DNA from: Clostridiales bacterium
Lineage (GTDB): Bacteria; Bacillota; Clostridia; Oscillospirales; Oscillospiraceae
Direction of reading: 5' to 3'
Assembly (NCBI GenBank): GCA_004553625.1
Contig: SFKX01000005.1
Location: 89,614-153,613, forward strand
Length of the DNA: 64,000 nucleotides
Shown: positions 1-8,362 of the stretch, piece by piece
Numbering within the stretch: the stretch's first letter is position 1
How the letters are laid out: each line of letters begins with the position of its first letter
Position numbers and translations under genes: made by a program
The notes under the pieces: generated by a model
Seen by the model: the letters and a program-made list of their open reading frames with translations, nothing else
Databases searched by the model: none
What the model was told of the DNA's origin: nothing

Positions 1-743
1 CGGTCACAGGCATAAAAAAAGAGCGCCAGCGCGGCGCTCCTGCGGCCTATATGACCGCGCTGGCGCTGCTGGCGCTCGTGCACATCGCGTTTTGCGCCGT
101 GCAGTTCGCCTATCTCTTCGGCGGCGCCGAAGCTGCGGCGATGCAGGGCGGCTGGGCCGAATATGCGAGGCGCGGCTTCTACCAGCTCGTCCTCGTCGCG
201 GCCATAGACCTGGGCTTCGTGCTCTTCTGCTCGGCCAAGGGCGGCGGCACGGCGGCGGAAAAGGCCCTTTCCCTGCTCATCTGCGCGCTCACGCTCGTCA
301 TCCTGGCCTCGGCATTTTGGAGGATGCGGCTCTACATTGCGGCCTACGGCCTGAGTCTGCTGCGGGTGATGACGCTCTGGGCGATGGCATTCATTCTCCT
401 GAGTCTCGCGCTCGCCTCGGTCAAGATACTGCGGCCGGGCTTCAAGTTCTGGCCCTGCTTCGCGGCCCTGGGGCTCTACGGCTGGGTGCTCTTTAACGCC
501 GCGGGCGTGGACGCGCGCATAGCCGACTACAATGTGGACGCCTACCTCGACGGGCGGCTGCCTCAGGTGGACATCTACTACCTTGCGAACCTCTCTCCCT
601 CCGCCCTGCCCGCCCTTGAGCGCCTGAACGCCGCCGAGCCGGACGCGGAGCTAGAGCTTCTCATGGACGGCGTGACCAATCGCTTACATGCCCCCGCTAG
701 CTGGATAGAGTGGAGCCTGCCGCTGGCAAAATACACGGACTGA
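1..743 (+). CDS. DUF4173-like membrane protein, 5' end outside window
   Basis: The reading frame is open from base 3 without a stop, so the gene starts left of the window and only the C-terminal part is visible. The visible part has several hydrophobic segments (an EYARRGFYQLV motif, then about four membrane spans) followed by a soluble tail of about 80 residues. This matches the C-terminal half of the DUF4173/DUF4153-type integral membrane proteins of Firmicutes as I recall them. No catalytic motif is visible. The internal ATG at 51 is not preceded by a ribosome site, so it is unlikely to be the true start. Function is unknown. Confidence 0.75.
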   Translation, partial: VTGIKKERQRGAPAAYMTALALLALVHIAFCAVQFAYLFGGAEAAAMQGGWAEYARRGFYQLVLVAAIDLGFVLFCSAKGGGTAAEKALSLLICALTLVILASAFWRMRLYIAAYGLSLLRVMTLWAMAFILLSLALASVKILRPGFKFWPCFAALGLYGWVLFNAAGVDARIADYNVDAYLDGRLPQVDIYYLANLSPSALPALERLNAAEPDAELELLMDGVTNRLHAPASWIEWSLPLAKYTD

Positions 744-766
744 AACCCGGACGCCGCCTATCTGTG

Positions 767-795
767 TTGACCGGAGCGCACCCTCTTGATATACT
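767..795 (+). promoter_or_regulatory. Predicted sigma-A promoter of the 93-aa membrane protein gene
   Basis: TTGACC at 767-772 and TATACT at 790-795 are separated by 17 bp, just upstream of the open reading frame at 837. Confidence 0.6.
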
Positions 796-836
796 GAAAA
801 TGTAATTTATTCAAGTAAAAAGGGGGACGTCTGAAC

Positions 837-1118
837 ATGAAGCACACGGAGGATAAACTCACCGGCGCGGCGCTCGTACTCCTCTGCTGCGGCCTGGTGG
901 CCGCTTTGCTGTACTTGCTGATCGCCATAAACGACCGGAGCCTGGCCCCGCTGCTGACGGGGCTCATGGTGCTGCTGCTCTCCTTTGTGCAGTACTGGCT
1001 GCTGGGCGCCTTTGCCGAGCTCATAAAGAACACCCGCTCCATAAACGAGCTGCTCCAGGCCCGCTTCCCGGAGGCCGCCGTCCTTGAACAGTCTCAGGAG
1101 CCGGACGGGAAAAAATAA
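837..1118 (+). CDS. Small two-helix membrane protein, unknown function
   Basis: A 93-residue protein with two hydrophobic segments (about residues 9-28 and 36-58) and a charged C-terminal tail. It starts at an ATG preceded by a GGGGGA-type ribosome site and has its own promoter (767-795). A GC-rich imperfect hairpin with an A-rich flank follows the stop. I recognise no family. The good promoter and start signal argue that it is real. Confidence 0.6.
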   Translation: MKHTEDKLTGAALVLLCCGLVAALLYLLIAINDRSLAPLLTGLMVLLLSFVQYWLLGAFAELIKNTRSINELLQARFPEAAVLEQSQEPDGKK

Positions 1119-1145
1119 AAAGCCGGAGTCCGGCCGGCAAGCGCG

Positions 1146-1174
1146 TTGCAAGTTCCGTGAAATGGTGCTACAAT
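1146..1174 (+). promoter_or_regulatory. Predicted promoter overlapping the annotated start of the pyridoxamine kinase gene
   Basis: TTGCAA at 1146-1151, a 17-bp spacer, then TACAAT at 1169-1174. The first in-frame ATG (1173) lies inside the -10 box, so transcription would begin around 1181, next to the second ATG at 1182. Confidence 0.55.
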
Positions 1175-1181
1175 GTCGCTT

Positions 1182-2060
1182 ATGGAAAACGTACTGCCAA
1201 AACTCAAGAGGATAGCCGCCGTACACGACATCTCCGGCTTTGGGAAGTGCTCGCTGACCGTGGCGCTGCCGGTCGTCTCCGCGACGGGCGTCGAGTGCGC
1301 CTGTATGCCTACAGCCCTGTTCTCCACCCACACGGGCGAGTTCACGGGCTGGACCTTCCGCGACCTGACGGACCAGATGCTGCCCATGGCCCGGCACTGG
1401 CACAGTATCGGCATGCCCTTTGACGGCATCTACTCCGGCTACCTCGCCTCCCCCGCGCAGGTGGAGCTGCTGGGGCGCGTCATAGACGAGCTTGCCGGCC
1501 CGGAGACGCTCATCGTCTGCGACCCGGCTATGGCCGACAACGGCAGGTATTACGCCGGCCTCGGCGACGGACTGCGCGACGCCTTCCGCGCCCTCTTCGC
1601 GCGCGCCCACGTCGTCACCCCAAATATAACGGAGGCGGCGCTCCTCACGGGAGAGGAGTACCGCCCGGCCCCACACGACGCGGAGTATGTAGACAAATTG
1701 TTCTGCGGCCTGGAACGTCTCGGCCCCAAGGTGGCCGCCATCACGGGCGTACACCCCTCGGATAAGGAGATAGGCATCGTCGTGCGAGACTTCTCCACAG
1801 GAGAGAGCTTCGCGGCTATGGCCCCGGCGCTGCACGGCGTGTTCTACGGCACGGGCGACATCTTCGCCTCCGCCTTCGCTGCCCTGCTCGTGCGCGGAGC
1901 AGGCGCAGGCCAGGCGCTGGAGGCCGCAAGTGCGCTCGTGCGCGAGAGCATAGAGCGCAGCTTCCGCCGCGATACGCCCCGGCCCTGGGGCGTGGACTTC
2001 GAGGGTGCCCTTCCGGCCTACGTCCGACGCGTGGAGGCCATTTTCAGTCCTTCGACCTGA
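1182..2060 (+). CDS. Pyridoxamine kinase (PdxK/PdxY-type, ribokinase-like fold)
   Basis: ATP-dependent kinase of the vitamin B6 salvage pathway, phosphorylating pyridoxamine/pyridoxal in the cytoplasm. Family signatures are the N-terminal AVHDISGFGKCSL, the DPAMADNGRYY segment, VTPNITEA, the ITGVH turn and the C-terminal FYGTGDIFASA, which carries the catalytic Asp of the ribokinase/ThiD superfamily. Length (292-295 aa) is normal. An upstream ATG at 1173 is in frame but lies within the predicted -10 box and has no ribosome site, so I prefer 1182 as a leaderless start. The 3' end converges on rsmI, with the coding regions overlapping by 17 bases. No pathway neighbour is present. Confidence 0.88.
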   Translation: MENVLPKLKRIAAVHDISGFGKCSLTVALPVVSATGVECACMPTALFSTHTGEFTGWTFRDLTDQMLPMARHWHSIGMPFDGIYSGYLASPAQVELLGRVIDELAGPETLIVCDPAMADNGRYYAGLGDGLRDAFRALFARAHVVTPNITEAALLTGEEYRPAPHDAEYVDKLFCGLERLGPKVAAITGVHPSDKEIGIVVRDFSTGESFAAMAPALHGVFYGTGDIFASAFAALLVRGAGAGQALEAASALVRESIERSFRRDTPRPWGVDFEGALPAYVRRVEAIFSPST

Positions 2061-2880
2061 GCGCGAGCTCGTAGAGCTCGTTTTTTGAATAACCGGTATC
2101 CGCCGCAGCGAGCTTAGCCGCCTCCTTCAGGGAGCGTCCCTCGCTGCGGTAGTATTTTACCCGTTCGAGCGCCGCCTCCGCCGTGGGCCGCTCCTCTGTC
2201 TGCTCCGGCGCGCCCTCTATGACGAGGACGAACTCGCCGCGCGGCGGCTCCGCCTCGTATAGCTTTGCGGCCTCGCCCAAGGTCGTGCGCACGACCTCCT
2301 CGTGCAGCTTGGTAAGCTCGCGGCAGAGCGAGACCCGCCGCTCCGGCCCGAAGGCCGCGGCCAGGTCTGCGAGCGTCTTTTGCAGCTTGTGCGGAGCCTC
2401 GTAGAAGATCATCGTCCTCCGCTCGCCGCGCAGGGAGTCCAGGTGTTCCTCTCGGCTCTTCTTTGAGGTGGAGAGAAAGCCCTCGAAGCAAAACCTGCCC
2501 GCCGGCAGGGCCGAGAGCGCAAGTGCCGTCACGGCGGCGCAGGGGCCGGGTACGCAGCTTATCTCTATGCCCTCCTCAGCGCAGGCTACAGCCAGGTCCT
2601 CGCCCGGGTCCGAGACTATGGGCATGCCCGCGTCCGTGACGAGAGCGCAGTTCTCGCCGGAGAGGATGCGCTCGACTATGCGCTCGCCGCTGCGCTCCTT
2701 ATTGTGCTGGTAGTAGCTCACGAGGGGCTTCGTTATGCCGAAGTGGTTCAAAAGCTTGAGCGTCACGCGCGTGTCCTCAGCGGCAATGAAGTCCGCCTCC
2801 TCGAGCGCGCGGCGCGCCCTGGGCGAGAGGTCGCCGAGGTTGCCTATGGGCGTACCTACGAGTGTGAGTGTTCCTGCCAT
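2044..2880 (-). CDS. rsmI: 16S rRNA (cytidine-1402-2'-O)-methyltransferase
   Basis: SAM-dependent methyltransferase that 2'-O-methylates C1402 in the decoding centre of 16S rRNA. The 278-residue product begins TLVGTPIGNLGDLSPRA, the hallmark of the RsmI/tetrapyrrole-methylase fold, followed by AAEDTRVTLKLLNHFGI and the VTDAGMPIVSDPG loop. The start at 2880 overlaps the stop of the upstream methyltransferase gene in an ATGA arrangement, which indicates translational coupling. The reading frame is open further upstream, but that extension is only the shadow of the preceding gene. Confidence 0.95.
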   Translation of the reverse strand: MAGTLTLVGTPIGNLGDLSPRARRALEEADFIAAEDTRVTLKLLNHFGITKPLVSYYQHNKERSGERIVERILSGENCALVTDAGMPIVSDPGEDLAVACAEEGIEISCVPGPCAAVTALALSALPAGRFCFEGFLSTSKKSREEHLDSLRGERRTMIFYEAPHKLQKTLADLAAAFGPERRVSLCRELTKLHEEVVRTTLGEAAKLYEAEPPRGEFVLVIEGAPEQTEERPTAEAALERVKYYRSEGRSLKEAAKLAAADTGYSKNELYELALRSKD

Positions 2881-3590
2881 CAGATATCCTCCCTGTGGTA
2901 GATCCGGCGGACCTCCGCCGTGTCGCGGCCGTCCGGGCCGGTCAGGATGAGAGGGGCCAGCAGCTCGAGTCCGGGCCGCGCCCCCTTCCTGCCCTCGGCC
3001 AGGACGAGGCTGGGGGCCTTCTCCGCCCGGTACTGGACCAGGCGCAGGCGCTTGGGCTCCAGCCCCGCGCCGCTCATGAGCGTGAAGAGCTCCGCCAGCC
3101 GCTCCGGCCTGTGCACGAGGCAGAAAACCCCGCCCGTCCTGAGACACCAGGCCGCCGCAGCAACCACCTCAGCCAGCGTGCAGCCCTTTTCCGAGCGCGC
3201 CACCGCCCTGGACTCAGTCCCCGAGGCCATGCCGCTGCCCTCCGGAAAGTATGGCGGGTTGCAGACGGCGAGGCCGTAGGCCGCGTGCGGCAGCGCCGCG
3301 CGGTGCTCGCGTATGTCGAGGCAGAGCGCCCTCGCGCGTCCGGCCAGCCCGTTCGCCGCGAAGTTCCGCTCCGCGGAGGCCGTGGCCGCCGGGTCTATCT
3401 CCGCGCAGTCCAGGTTTAGCCCCGGCTCACGCGAGAGCAGCAAAAGCGAGATTAGCCCCGCGCCCGAGCAGAGCTCCACCGCCCTGCCCGGCTTCGCCCT
3501 GACGAAGTCCGCCAGCAGGACAGAGTCCGTCGTTATGGGAAAGGCTCCTCCGCCCTCGTAGAGCGGCCCGCCTGTCCAAAGCTCCGTCAT
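2880..3590 (-). CDS. tRNA1(Val) (adenine-37-N6)-methyltransferase-like protein
   Basis: A 236-residue class I SAM-dependent methyltransferase. It has the SAM-binding ELCSGAGLISLLL motif (about residues 38-51) and the NPPY catalytic motif of N6-adenine methyltransferases (about residue 112). This is the TrmN6/YfiC/YabB layout and is typically followed by rsmI, as here. It overlaps the upstream lipoprotein gene and the downstream rsmI gene by 4 bases each (ATGA), so all three genes form one coupled operon. The exact tRNA target in this organism is inferred from the family only. Confidence 0.88.
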   Translation of the reverse strand: MTELWTGGPLYEGGGAFPITTDSVLLADFVRAKPGRAVELCSGAGLISLLLLSREPGLNLDCAEIDPAATASAERNFAANGLAGRARALCLDIREHRAALPHAAYGLAVCNPPYFPEGSGMASGTESRAVARSEKGCTLAEVVAAAAWCLRTGGVFCLVHRPERLAELFTLMSGAGLEPKRLRLVQYRAEKAPSLVLAEGRKGARPGLELLAPLILTGPDGRDTAEVRRIYHREDI

Positions 3591-5176
3591 GAGCCGAATT
3601 CCTCCCTGAGCCAGTCAAGATATCCCGCATATAGCTCGTCAAAGTACTCGTCCGTCGGGAAGGACGCCCGATAGCCCTCGAGGTCCAGCGAGGCCGCGGC
3701 GAGCTGGTCAAACGTCAGATATCCATGTTCGAGCAGGTACTCGCAGAAGGCGTAGGACTTCGCGTGGCTGAGTTCGGTGCTGGGATACCTGGGCTCGTAA
3801 AACGAGCTCATCACGTCCCCCGTCGGCTTGGACACCATTTTTATGAACACGTCGCGCTCGGGGTGCAGGAGCATGGCATAGGTCATGGCCTTCACCAGCG
3901 GTATCGCAGGCGACTCGAGAGTCTGCGCCTCGCTCGCGTCCACGCCGGAGAGCTCCTTGAATATACGGCGTATCTCTCCGAATATGAAGCGCTCGTCCTC
4001 CGACGCGCCCTCCACCGTGTCGATATTCTCCATCAGGTCGAAGAATATCCCGTAGTCCTCATAGCTTATCCACCACTCGGTGCAGTGCATCGCTACGCCT
4101 TCGAACACCCAGCCCGCTTCACCGCAGGGCTCGTCTATCGTCAGTGCGTGCGCGAGCTCGTGCAGCCCGGCGCTGGGAGCGCGCAGATGCACCACGGCGC
4201 TGTAAACGTCGGTGCAGGATGCGTCAATGTTTTCCTCAAAGCGCACCTCGTAGGGTCTCGTCTGCTCTATACGCACCCAGCTCTCCGGCGCGTTGGCCTC
4301 AAGGTAGTCCAACAGCCAGTCGAGGCCTGTGCAGAGCCGCAGCACATAGGCCGAGGCCGCGTCGGCGTCCGTCATCCACTCCGTCGGCACGGGACGGAAG
4401 GTAAATACACTGCGGGTGAACTCGGCGGGATAGTACACGTTCTGCGTCCAGTCCAGCTCCATGAGCGTTTGCAGCCCATCCGTCTCCACCTCAAGGCCGA
4501 GGCTCTTGAGCCAGCCTGGGAGATATTCCGCGCAGCTGCCGCGCAGGGCGTCCTGCCCGGCCTCGCCGATGACATAGGCCGCCAGGGACTGGGCGCAGTC
4601 GGACGCCAGGGCGATGGTCTCCGCGTCCGCGAAGTCCTCCGTGAAATAGAAGGGCGCCAGCGAGAGGAGGTTCGACCCCTCGTGAGCCGCCAGATACGCA
4701 GCGATCTCATCCGCGAGGCCGTCCGGCACCTCGCCGCCGAAGAGCTCGCGGCTCAGGCCCTCGGCCTGCCAGCGGCCGGTTATGCCGAGTGCGGCGGAGA
4801 CGAGCGCAGGGCGGTATTCCCCACTTTCGACAGCTTCGGCGGTGCAGAAGAGCTCCGCCCCGCTCACAAACGGCGCGTCGGTCAGCGGTCCATTGAGTAT
4901 GTAAATGTCAGCCTCACCCGCACCGGAGAGCGCGGAGTAGTCCTCCGCGACCTTCTGCGCCAGCTCCGGCGAGGCCGTCTCGTCAAACGCGCTCGTGGAA
5001 AAGTGTATGCCCAGCCCGCCGAGCGCGACGGACTTCGTCTCGATGTGCGCAGGATAGACCTCGTCTCTCTCATGCACTCCGTCGGTGAATTCCTGCAGCT
5101 CCGGGGCCGGCGATGAGCAAGCGGAGAGGCCCAAAACGAGGGAGATGGCAAGCAGCGCGGCGGCGAATCTCTTCAT
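3587..5176 (-). CDS. Putative zinc metallopeptidase lipoprotein (HExxH)
   Basis: The 529-residue product has a lipoprotein signal peptide (MKRFAAALLAISLVLGLSAC, lipid-modified Cys at about residue 20). It carries LHELAHA, a gluzincin-type HExxH zinc site, and a FEG motif with a candidate third-ligand Glu about 20 residues later. It is therefore probably an extracellular, membrane-anchored peptidase; the substrate is unknown. The start at 5176 is chosen because GGAGGA lies just upstream and the signal peptide begins there; the longer frame to 5251 adds no plausible leader. Its stop overlaps the start of the tRNA methyltransferase gene. Pairing with RNA methyltransferases probably reflects co-transcription rather than shared function. 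Confidence 0.7.
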   Translation of the reverse strand: MKRFAAALLAISLVLGLSACSSPAPELQEFTDGVHERDEVYPAHIETKSVALGGLGIHFSTSAFDETASPELAQKVAEDYSALSGAGEADIYILNGPLTDAPFVSGAELFCTAEAVESGEYRPALVSAALGITGRWQAEGLSRELFGGEVPDGLADEIAAYLAAHEGSNLLSLAPFYFTEDFADAETIALASDCAQSLAAYVIGEAGQDALRGSCAEYLPGWLKSLGLEVETDGLQTLMELDWTQNVYYPAEFTRSVFTFRPVPTEWMTDADAASAYVLRLCTGLDWLLDYLEANAPESWVRIEQTRPYEVRFEENIDASCTDVYSAVVHLRAPSAGLHELAHALTIDEPCGEAGWVFEGVAMHCTEWWISYEDYGIFFDLMENIDTVEGASEDERFIFGEIRRIFKELSGVDASEAQTLESPAIPLVKAMTYAMLLHPERDVFIKMVSKPTGDVMSSFYEPRYPSTELSHAKSYAFCEYLLEHGYLTFDQLAAASLDLEGYRASFPTDEYFDELYAGYLDWLREEFGS

Positions 5177-5251
5177 TTGTCCTTCCTCCTCACAGCTTTT
5201 CTGACCACAGTATACCAAATTCCCGGCCCGAGTTGAAGTCCATGCGGGCAT

Positions 5252-5290
5252 AAAAATAGAGGGCCGCTTTCACGACCCTCTGATTTTTTT
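5252..5290. terminator. Bidirectional hairpin between lipoprotein and ferredoxin genes
   Basis: Inverted repeat AGAGGG (5258-5263) / CCCTCT (5276-5281), flanked by an A-run on the left and a T-run on the right. On the minus strand it follows the ferredoxin stop codon directly. Confidence 0.6.
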
Positions 5291-5294
5291 GCGA

Positions 5295-5465
5295 TTACTC
5301 CTCGACTATGGCGTCGGCAGGGCAATTCTCCTTGCAGGTGCCGCAGGAGACGCACTTGTCCTGGTCGATGACGTACTTATCGTCGCCCATATCGATGGCC
5401 TCAGCAGGACAGTTGGCAGCGCAGGTGCCGCAGGAGACGCAGTTGTCAGTGATAACGAATGCCAT
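5295..5465 (-). CDS. 2[4Fe-4S] ferredoxin
   Basis: A 56-residue protein (starting MAFVITDNCVSCGTC) with two complete CxxCxxCxxxCP clusters, CVSCGTCAANCP and CVSCGTCKENCP. This is the classical clostridial low-potential electron carrier. Two [4Fe-4S] clusters would serve pyruvate:ferredoxin oxidoreductase, hydrogenase or Rnf-type reactions in the cytoplasm. GGAGG lies about 8 bases upstream of the ATG. It stands alone with its own promoter and terminator, as expected for a highly expressed monocistronic gene. Confidence 0.95.
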   Translation of the reverse strand: MAFVITDNCVSCGTCAANCPAEAIDMGDDKYVIDQDKCVSCGTCKENCPADAIVEE

Positions 5466-5527
5466 TTTGTTACCTCCGTTCGATCTTTATTTATACATTC
5501 CCCGGTTCTGGGATCAGGTACATGAGC

Positions 5528-5555
5528 ATTTTATCACAATGTCCGCGAAAATCAA
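5528..5555 (-). promoter_or_regulatory. Predicted promoter of the ferredoxin gene
   Basis: On the minus strand TTGATT (5550-5555), a 16-bp spacer and TAAAAT (5528-5533). The leader to the ATG at 5465 is about 55 bases. Confidence 0.55.
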
Positions 5556-5677
5556 TAGCGATTTGCTAAGGTACTGGTTATAAGCGCCCTTGCCTGGAAA
5601 TACTTTCTCTGTCGCGCCCATTCGCCCGCTTCGGCGCGGGGCGCGGGGTATAATCGCTCTAGGAGGCAGGGGAAGGC

Positions 5678-7960
5678 ATGAAAAACAGCGCAAGATTCAC
5701 TGAGCGCGCCTCAGGCGCGATAGCGGCGGCCAGGGATGCGGCGGCCTCGCTGGGTCACAGCTACATCGGTACGGAGCACCTGCTGCTCGGCATCGCGGCG
5801 GAAACGGAGGGCCTGGGTGCCAGGCTGCTCAGCGGTCAGGGTCTCGACATGGCCTCGCTTACCAGACTCGTAGCCGCCGAAATGGGCAGCGGCGCGCCGG
5901 GCGCGCCCGAACAGGGTCTCACCAGCAACGCCGCCGCCGCAATAGAGCGCGCCGCGGAGGAGGCCCGCAGGCTTGGCCAGGGCTATGTCGGCACCGAGCA
6001 TCTGCTGCTGGGCGTACTGCGGCTTCCGGACTGCGCCGCCGTAAGGCTGCTGAACGCCTCTGGCCGTGCCCCGGATACGATATATACGGAGATACTGGAC
6101 CTCTTCGGCTCGCCGGAAAGCCGTCCCGGACGCCAGGAGTCCGGACGCAGTCAGGCCCCCTTCCGCCCGCCCTACCGCCGTGCGGAGACACGCGTCCTGG
6201 ACCAGTATAGCCGCGACCTCACCCTTATCGCCGGTGGCGGAGGCGCGGACCCCGTGGTGGGACGTGAACGCGAGATAAGCCGCGTCATTCAGATCCTCTC
6301 CCGCCGCACAAAGAACAACCCCGTTCTCGTCGGCGAGCCCGGCGTTGGCAAGACCGCCGTGGCAGAAGGCCTTGCCCGCCGCGTTGCCCGGGGCGAGGTA
6401 CCGGACACGCTCAAGAACCGGCGCATCGTCACGCTTGACCTCGCCTCCATGCTGGCCGGCACCAAATACCGCGGCGACTTTGAGGATAGGGTCAAGTGCA
6501 TAATCAAAGAGGTCCAGCGTGCCGGAGACGTCATCGTGTTCATAGACGAGCTGCACACGATAGTAGGCGCGGGCTCGGCCGAGGGCGCCATAGATGCCGC
6601 AAACATCCTCAAGCCCGCACTGGGCCGCGGCGAGATCCAGGTCATCGGTGCGACTACGCCGGAGGAATACCGGAAGCACATCGAAAAGGACGCTGCGCTA
6701 GAGCGCCGCTTCCAGCCCGTGGACGTGCCTGAGCCGGACGAGGCCTGCTGCGTCCGGATGCTCCGCGCGCTTCGTGGCTCTCTGGAGACGCACCACGGTC
6801 TGCAAATCACCGACGAGGCCATCAGCGCCGCCGTCCGACTTTCCGTGCGCTATATCTGTGACCGCTTCCTGCCGGACAAGGCCATAGACCTGCTGGACGA
6901 GGCCGCATCGCACGTGCGGCTGGAGTCCGGTCCACAGGCGCGGCAGACCGTGGAGGCCTCGGACGTGGCGGACGTCGTGTCGGCCTGGACTGGCGTACCC
7001 GCTTCCGCGATATCCGAACCGGAGAGCGAGCGGCTGCTGAGACTCGAGGAGGCGCTGCACCGGCGTGTCATCGGCCAGGATGAGGCTGTGTCGGCCGTGG
7101 CCCGGGCGATAAGGCGCGGACGCGTTGGCCTGTCGGACCCGAGGCGGCCAATGGGCAGCTTCATATTCCTGGGTCCCACGGGCGTGGGCAAGACCGAGCT
7201 CTGCCGGGCTTTAGCCGAGGCGGTCTATGGAGACCGCGATGCGCTCATCCGGCTGGACATGTCTGAATACATGGAAAAGCACGCGGTATCCAAGCTCATC
7301 GGCTCGCCCCCGGGCTATGTGGGCTACGGCGAGGGTGGCCAGCTGACGGAGCGGGTCCGGCGCAGGCCCTGGTCGGTCGTGCTCTTTGACGAGATAGAAA
7401 AGGCGCACGAGGACGTGTACAATCTGCTGCTTCAGATCATGGAGGACGGCAGACTTACCGATTCCGCCGGACGGCGGGCGGATTTTCGGAGCACGATAGT
7501 TGTCATGACCTCGAATATTGGTGCGAAGGCGATAACGGAGGACCGTCCCGCGCTAGGTTTTTCGGGCGCTCCCAGGGACGGAGACGGGGCAGTAAAGGAA
7601 GCGGTCATGGCGGAGCTGCGCCGGACCTTCCGCCCGGAGTTTCTGAACAGGGTAGACGACACGATAGTCTTCCGCCGCCTGAGCCGTGAGGACGTGCGCC
7701 AGATAGCCCGTGGCATGACGGAGGCGGTGTGCGGCAGGATGCGCGAGCTGGGCGTAGAGCTGCGCGTGACGGACGAGGCGCTGGACCTGTTGGCGGAGCG
7801 GGGCTTTGACCCGGCCTACGGAGCCCGGCCGCTGCGCCGGCAGATAAGCGCGCTGCTGGAGGACCCGGCAGCCGACGCCATACTGACAGGCCGCGCAGCC
7901 CCAGGCGACAGGCTGATCGCCACCGCCTGCGGCGGAGAGATAGTTCTGGAAAAGGAGTAA
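5678..7960 (+). CDS. ClpC-type AAA+ unfoldase lacking the middle domain
   Basis: Two-ring Hsp100 ATPase that unfolds proteins for ClpP. It has two N-terminal Clp_N repeats (residues 1-145; GTEHLLLG occurs twice), a first Walker A GEPGVGKT (about residue 220), Walker B VIFVIDEL-type, and a second Walker A GPTGVGKT (about 497) followed by GYVGYGEGGQL. An LGF tripeptide in RPALGFSG sits where ClpC carries its ClpP-docking loop. Length is 760 residues against about 810 for typical ClpC. The coiled-coil (UVR/M) domain expected after EAASHVRL is absent, and the sequence runs directly into the DVADVVSAWTGVP linker. -10 TATAAT at 5649-5654 and AGGAGG at 5661-5666 precede the ATG. No CtsR-like operator was recognised. 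Confidence 0.88.
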   Translation: MKNSARFTERASGAIAAARDAAASLGHSYIGTEHLLLGIAAETEGLGARLLSGQGLDMASLTRLVAAEMGSGAPGAPEQGLTSNAAAAIERAAEEARRLGQGYVGTEHLLLGVLRLPDCAAVRLLNASGRAPDTIYTEILDLFGSPESRPGRQESGRSQAPFRPPYRRAETRVLDQYSRDLTLIAGGGGADPVVGREREISRVIQILSRRTKNNPVLVGEPGVGKTAVAEGLARRVARGEVPDTLKNRRIVTLDLASMLAGTKYRGDFEDRVKCIIKEVQRAGDVIVFIDELHTIVGAGSAEGAIDAANILKPALGRGEIQVIGATTPEEYRKHIEKDAALERRFQPVDVPEPDEACCVRMLRALRGSLETHHGLQITDEAISAAVRLSVRYICDRFLPDKAIDLLDEAASHVRLESGPQARQTVEASDVADVVSAWTGVPASAISEPESERLLRLEEALHRRVIGQDEAVSAVARAIRRGRVGLSDPRRPMGSFIFLGPTGVGKTELCRALAEAVYGDRDALIRLDMSEYMEKHAVSKLIGSPPGYVGYGEGGQLTERVRRRPWSVVLFDEIEKAHEDVYNLLLQIMEDGRLTDSAGRRADFRSTIVVMTSNIGAKAITEDRPALGFSGAPRDGDGAVKEAVMAELRRTFRPEFLNRVDDTIVFRRLSREDVRQIARGMTEAVCGRMRELGVELRVTDEALDLLAERGFDPAYGARPLRRQISALLEDPAADAILTGRAAPGDRLIATACGGEIVLEKE

Positions 7961-7993
7961 ACCCCGCCGCAAGTTCGGCCCGTGGAAAGCAAA

Positions 7994-8024
7994 AGCCCTG
8001 AGACGTACGCGTCTCAGGGCTTTT
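7994..8024. terminator. Bidirectional terminator between clpC-like gene and tRNA-Leu(TAA)
   Basis: AGCCCTGAGACG / CGTCTCAGGGCT, a 12-bp perfect stem with a 4-base loop, with A-run and T-run on either side. It serves the ATPase gene on the plus strand and the tRNA on the minus strand. Confidence 0.85.
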
Positions 8025-8111
8025 TGGTGCCGGTGACGGGGCTCGAACCCGTACATCCTTGCGGATATGGGATTTTAAGTCCCAGGTGTCTGCCAGTTCC
8101 ACCACACCGGC
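8025..8111 (-). tRNA. tRNA-Leu(TAA)
   Basis: Acceptor stem GCCGGTG/CACCGGC, a long variable arm of class II type, GGTTCGAGCCC T-loop and an encoded CCA (8025-8027). The anticodon loop CTTAAAA sits on a GGGA/TCCC stem and reads TAA. A minus-strand promoter (TTGACA 8146-8151, TAAATT 8122-8127) lies immediately upstream. Confidence 0.93.
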
Positions 8112-8178
8112 TCTCGGCTTAAATTTAACACCCGCACGGCCGTCGTGTCAATATTACGCGAGCGCAGCAACTTTTTTG

Positions 8179-8207
8179 TTGACAATCTCGCAAACTGGTG
8201 CTATTAT
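8179..8207 (+). promoter_or_regulatory. Predicted promoter of tRNA-Leu(CAG)
   Basis: TTGACA at 8179-8184, a 17-bp spacer and TATTAT at 8202-8207, ending 18 bases before the mature tRNA 5' end. Confidence 0.7.
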
Positions 8208-8224
8208 AATCGAGCATTCTAAAT

Positions 8225-8312
8225 GCGCGAGTGGTGGAATTGGCAGACTCGCTAGATTCAGGTTCTAGTGTGCACTACGCACGTGCGGGTTCAAGTCCCG
8301 CCTCGCGCACCA
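8225..8312 (+). tRNA. tRNA-Leu(CAG)
   Basis: Acceptor stem GCGCGAG/CTCGCGC, long variable arm, GGTTCAAGTCCC T-loop and encoded CCA (8310-8312). The anticodon stem CTAGA/TCTAG carries loop TTCAGGT, anticodon CAG. Confidence 0.93.
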
Positions 8313-8362
8313 TGACGAGTGTCCTTATAGCATTTGAAAGGCTGTAAGGACACTCGTCTTTT
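8313..8362 (+). terminator. Terminator of tRNA-Leu(CAG)
   Basis: A long stem ACGAGTGTCCTTATAGC / GCTGTAAGGACACTCGT with a short loop, followed by CTTTTTTG. Confidence 0.85.
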
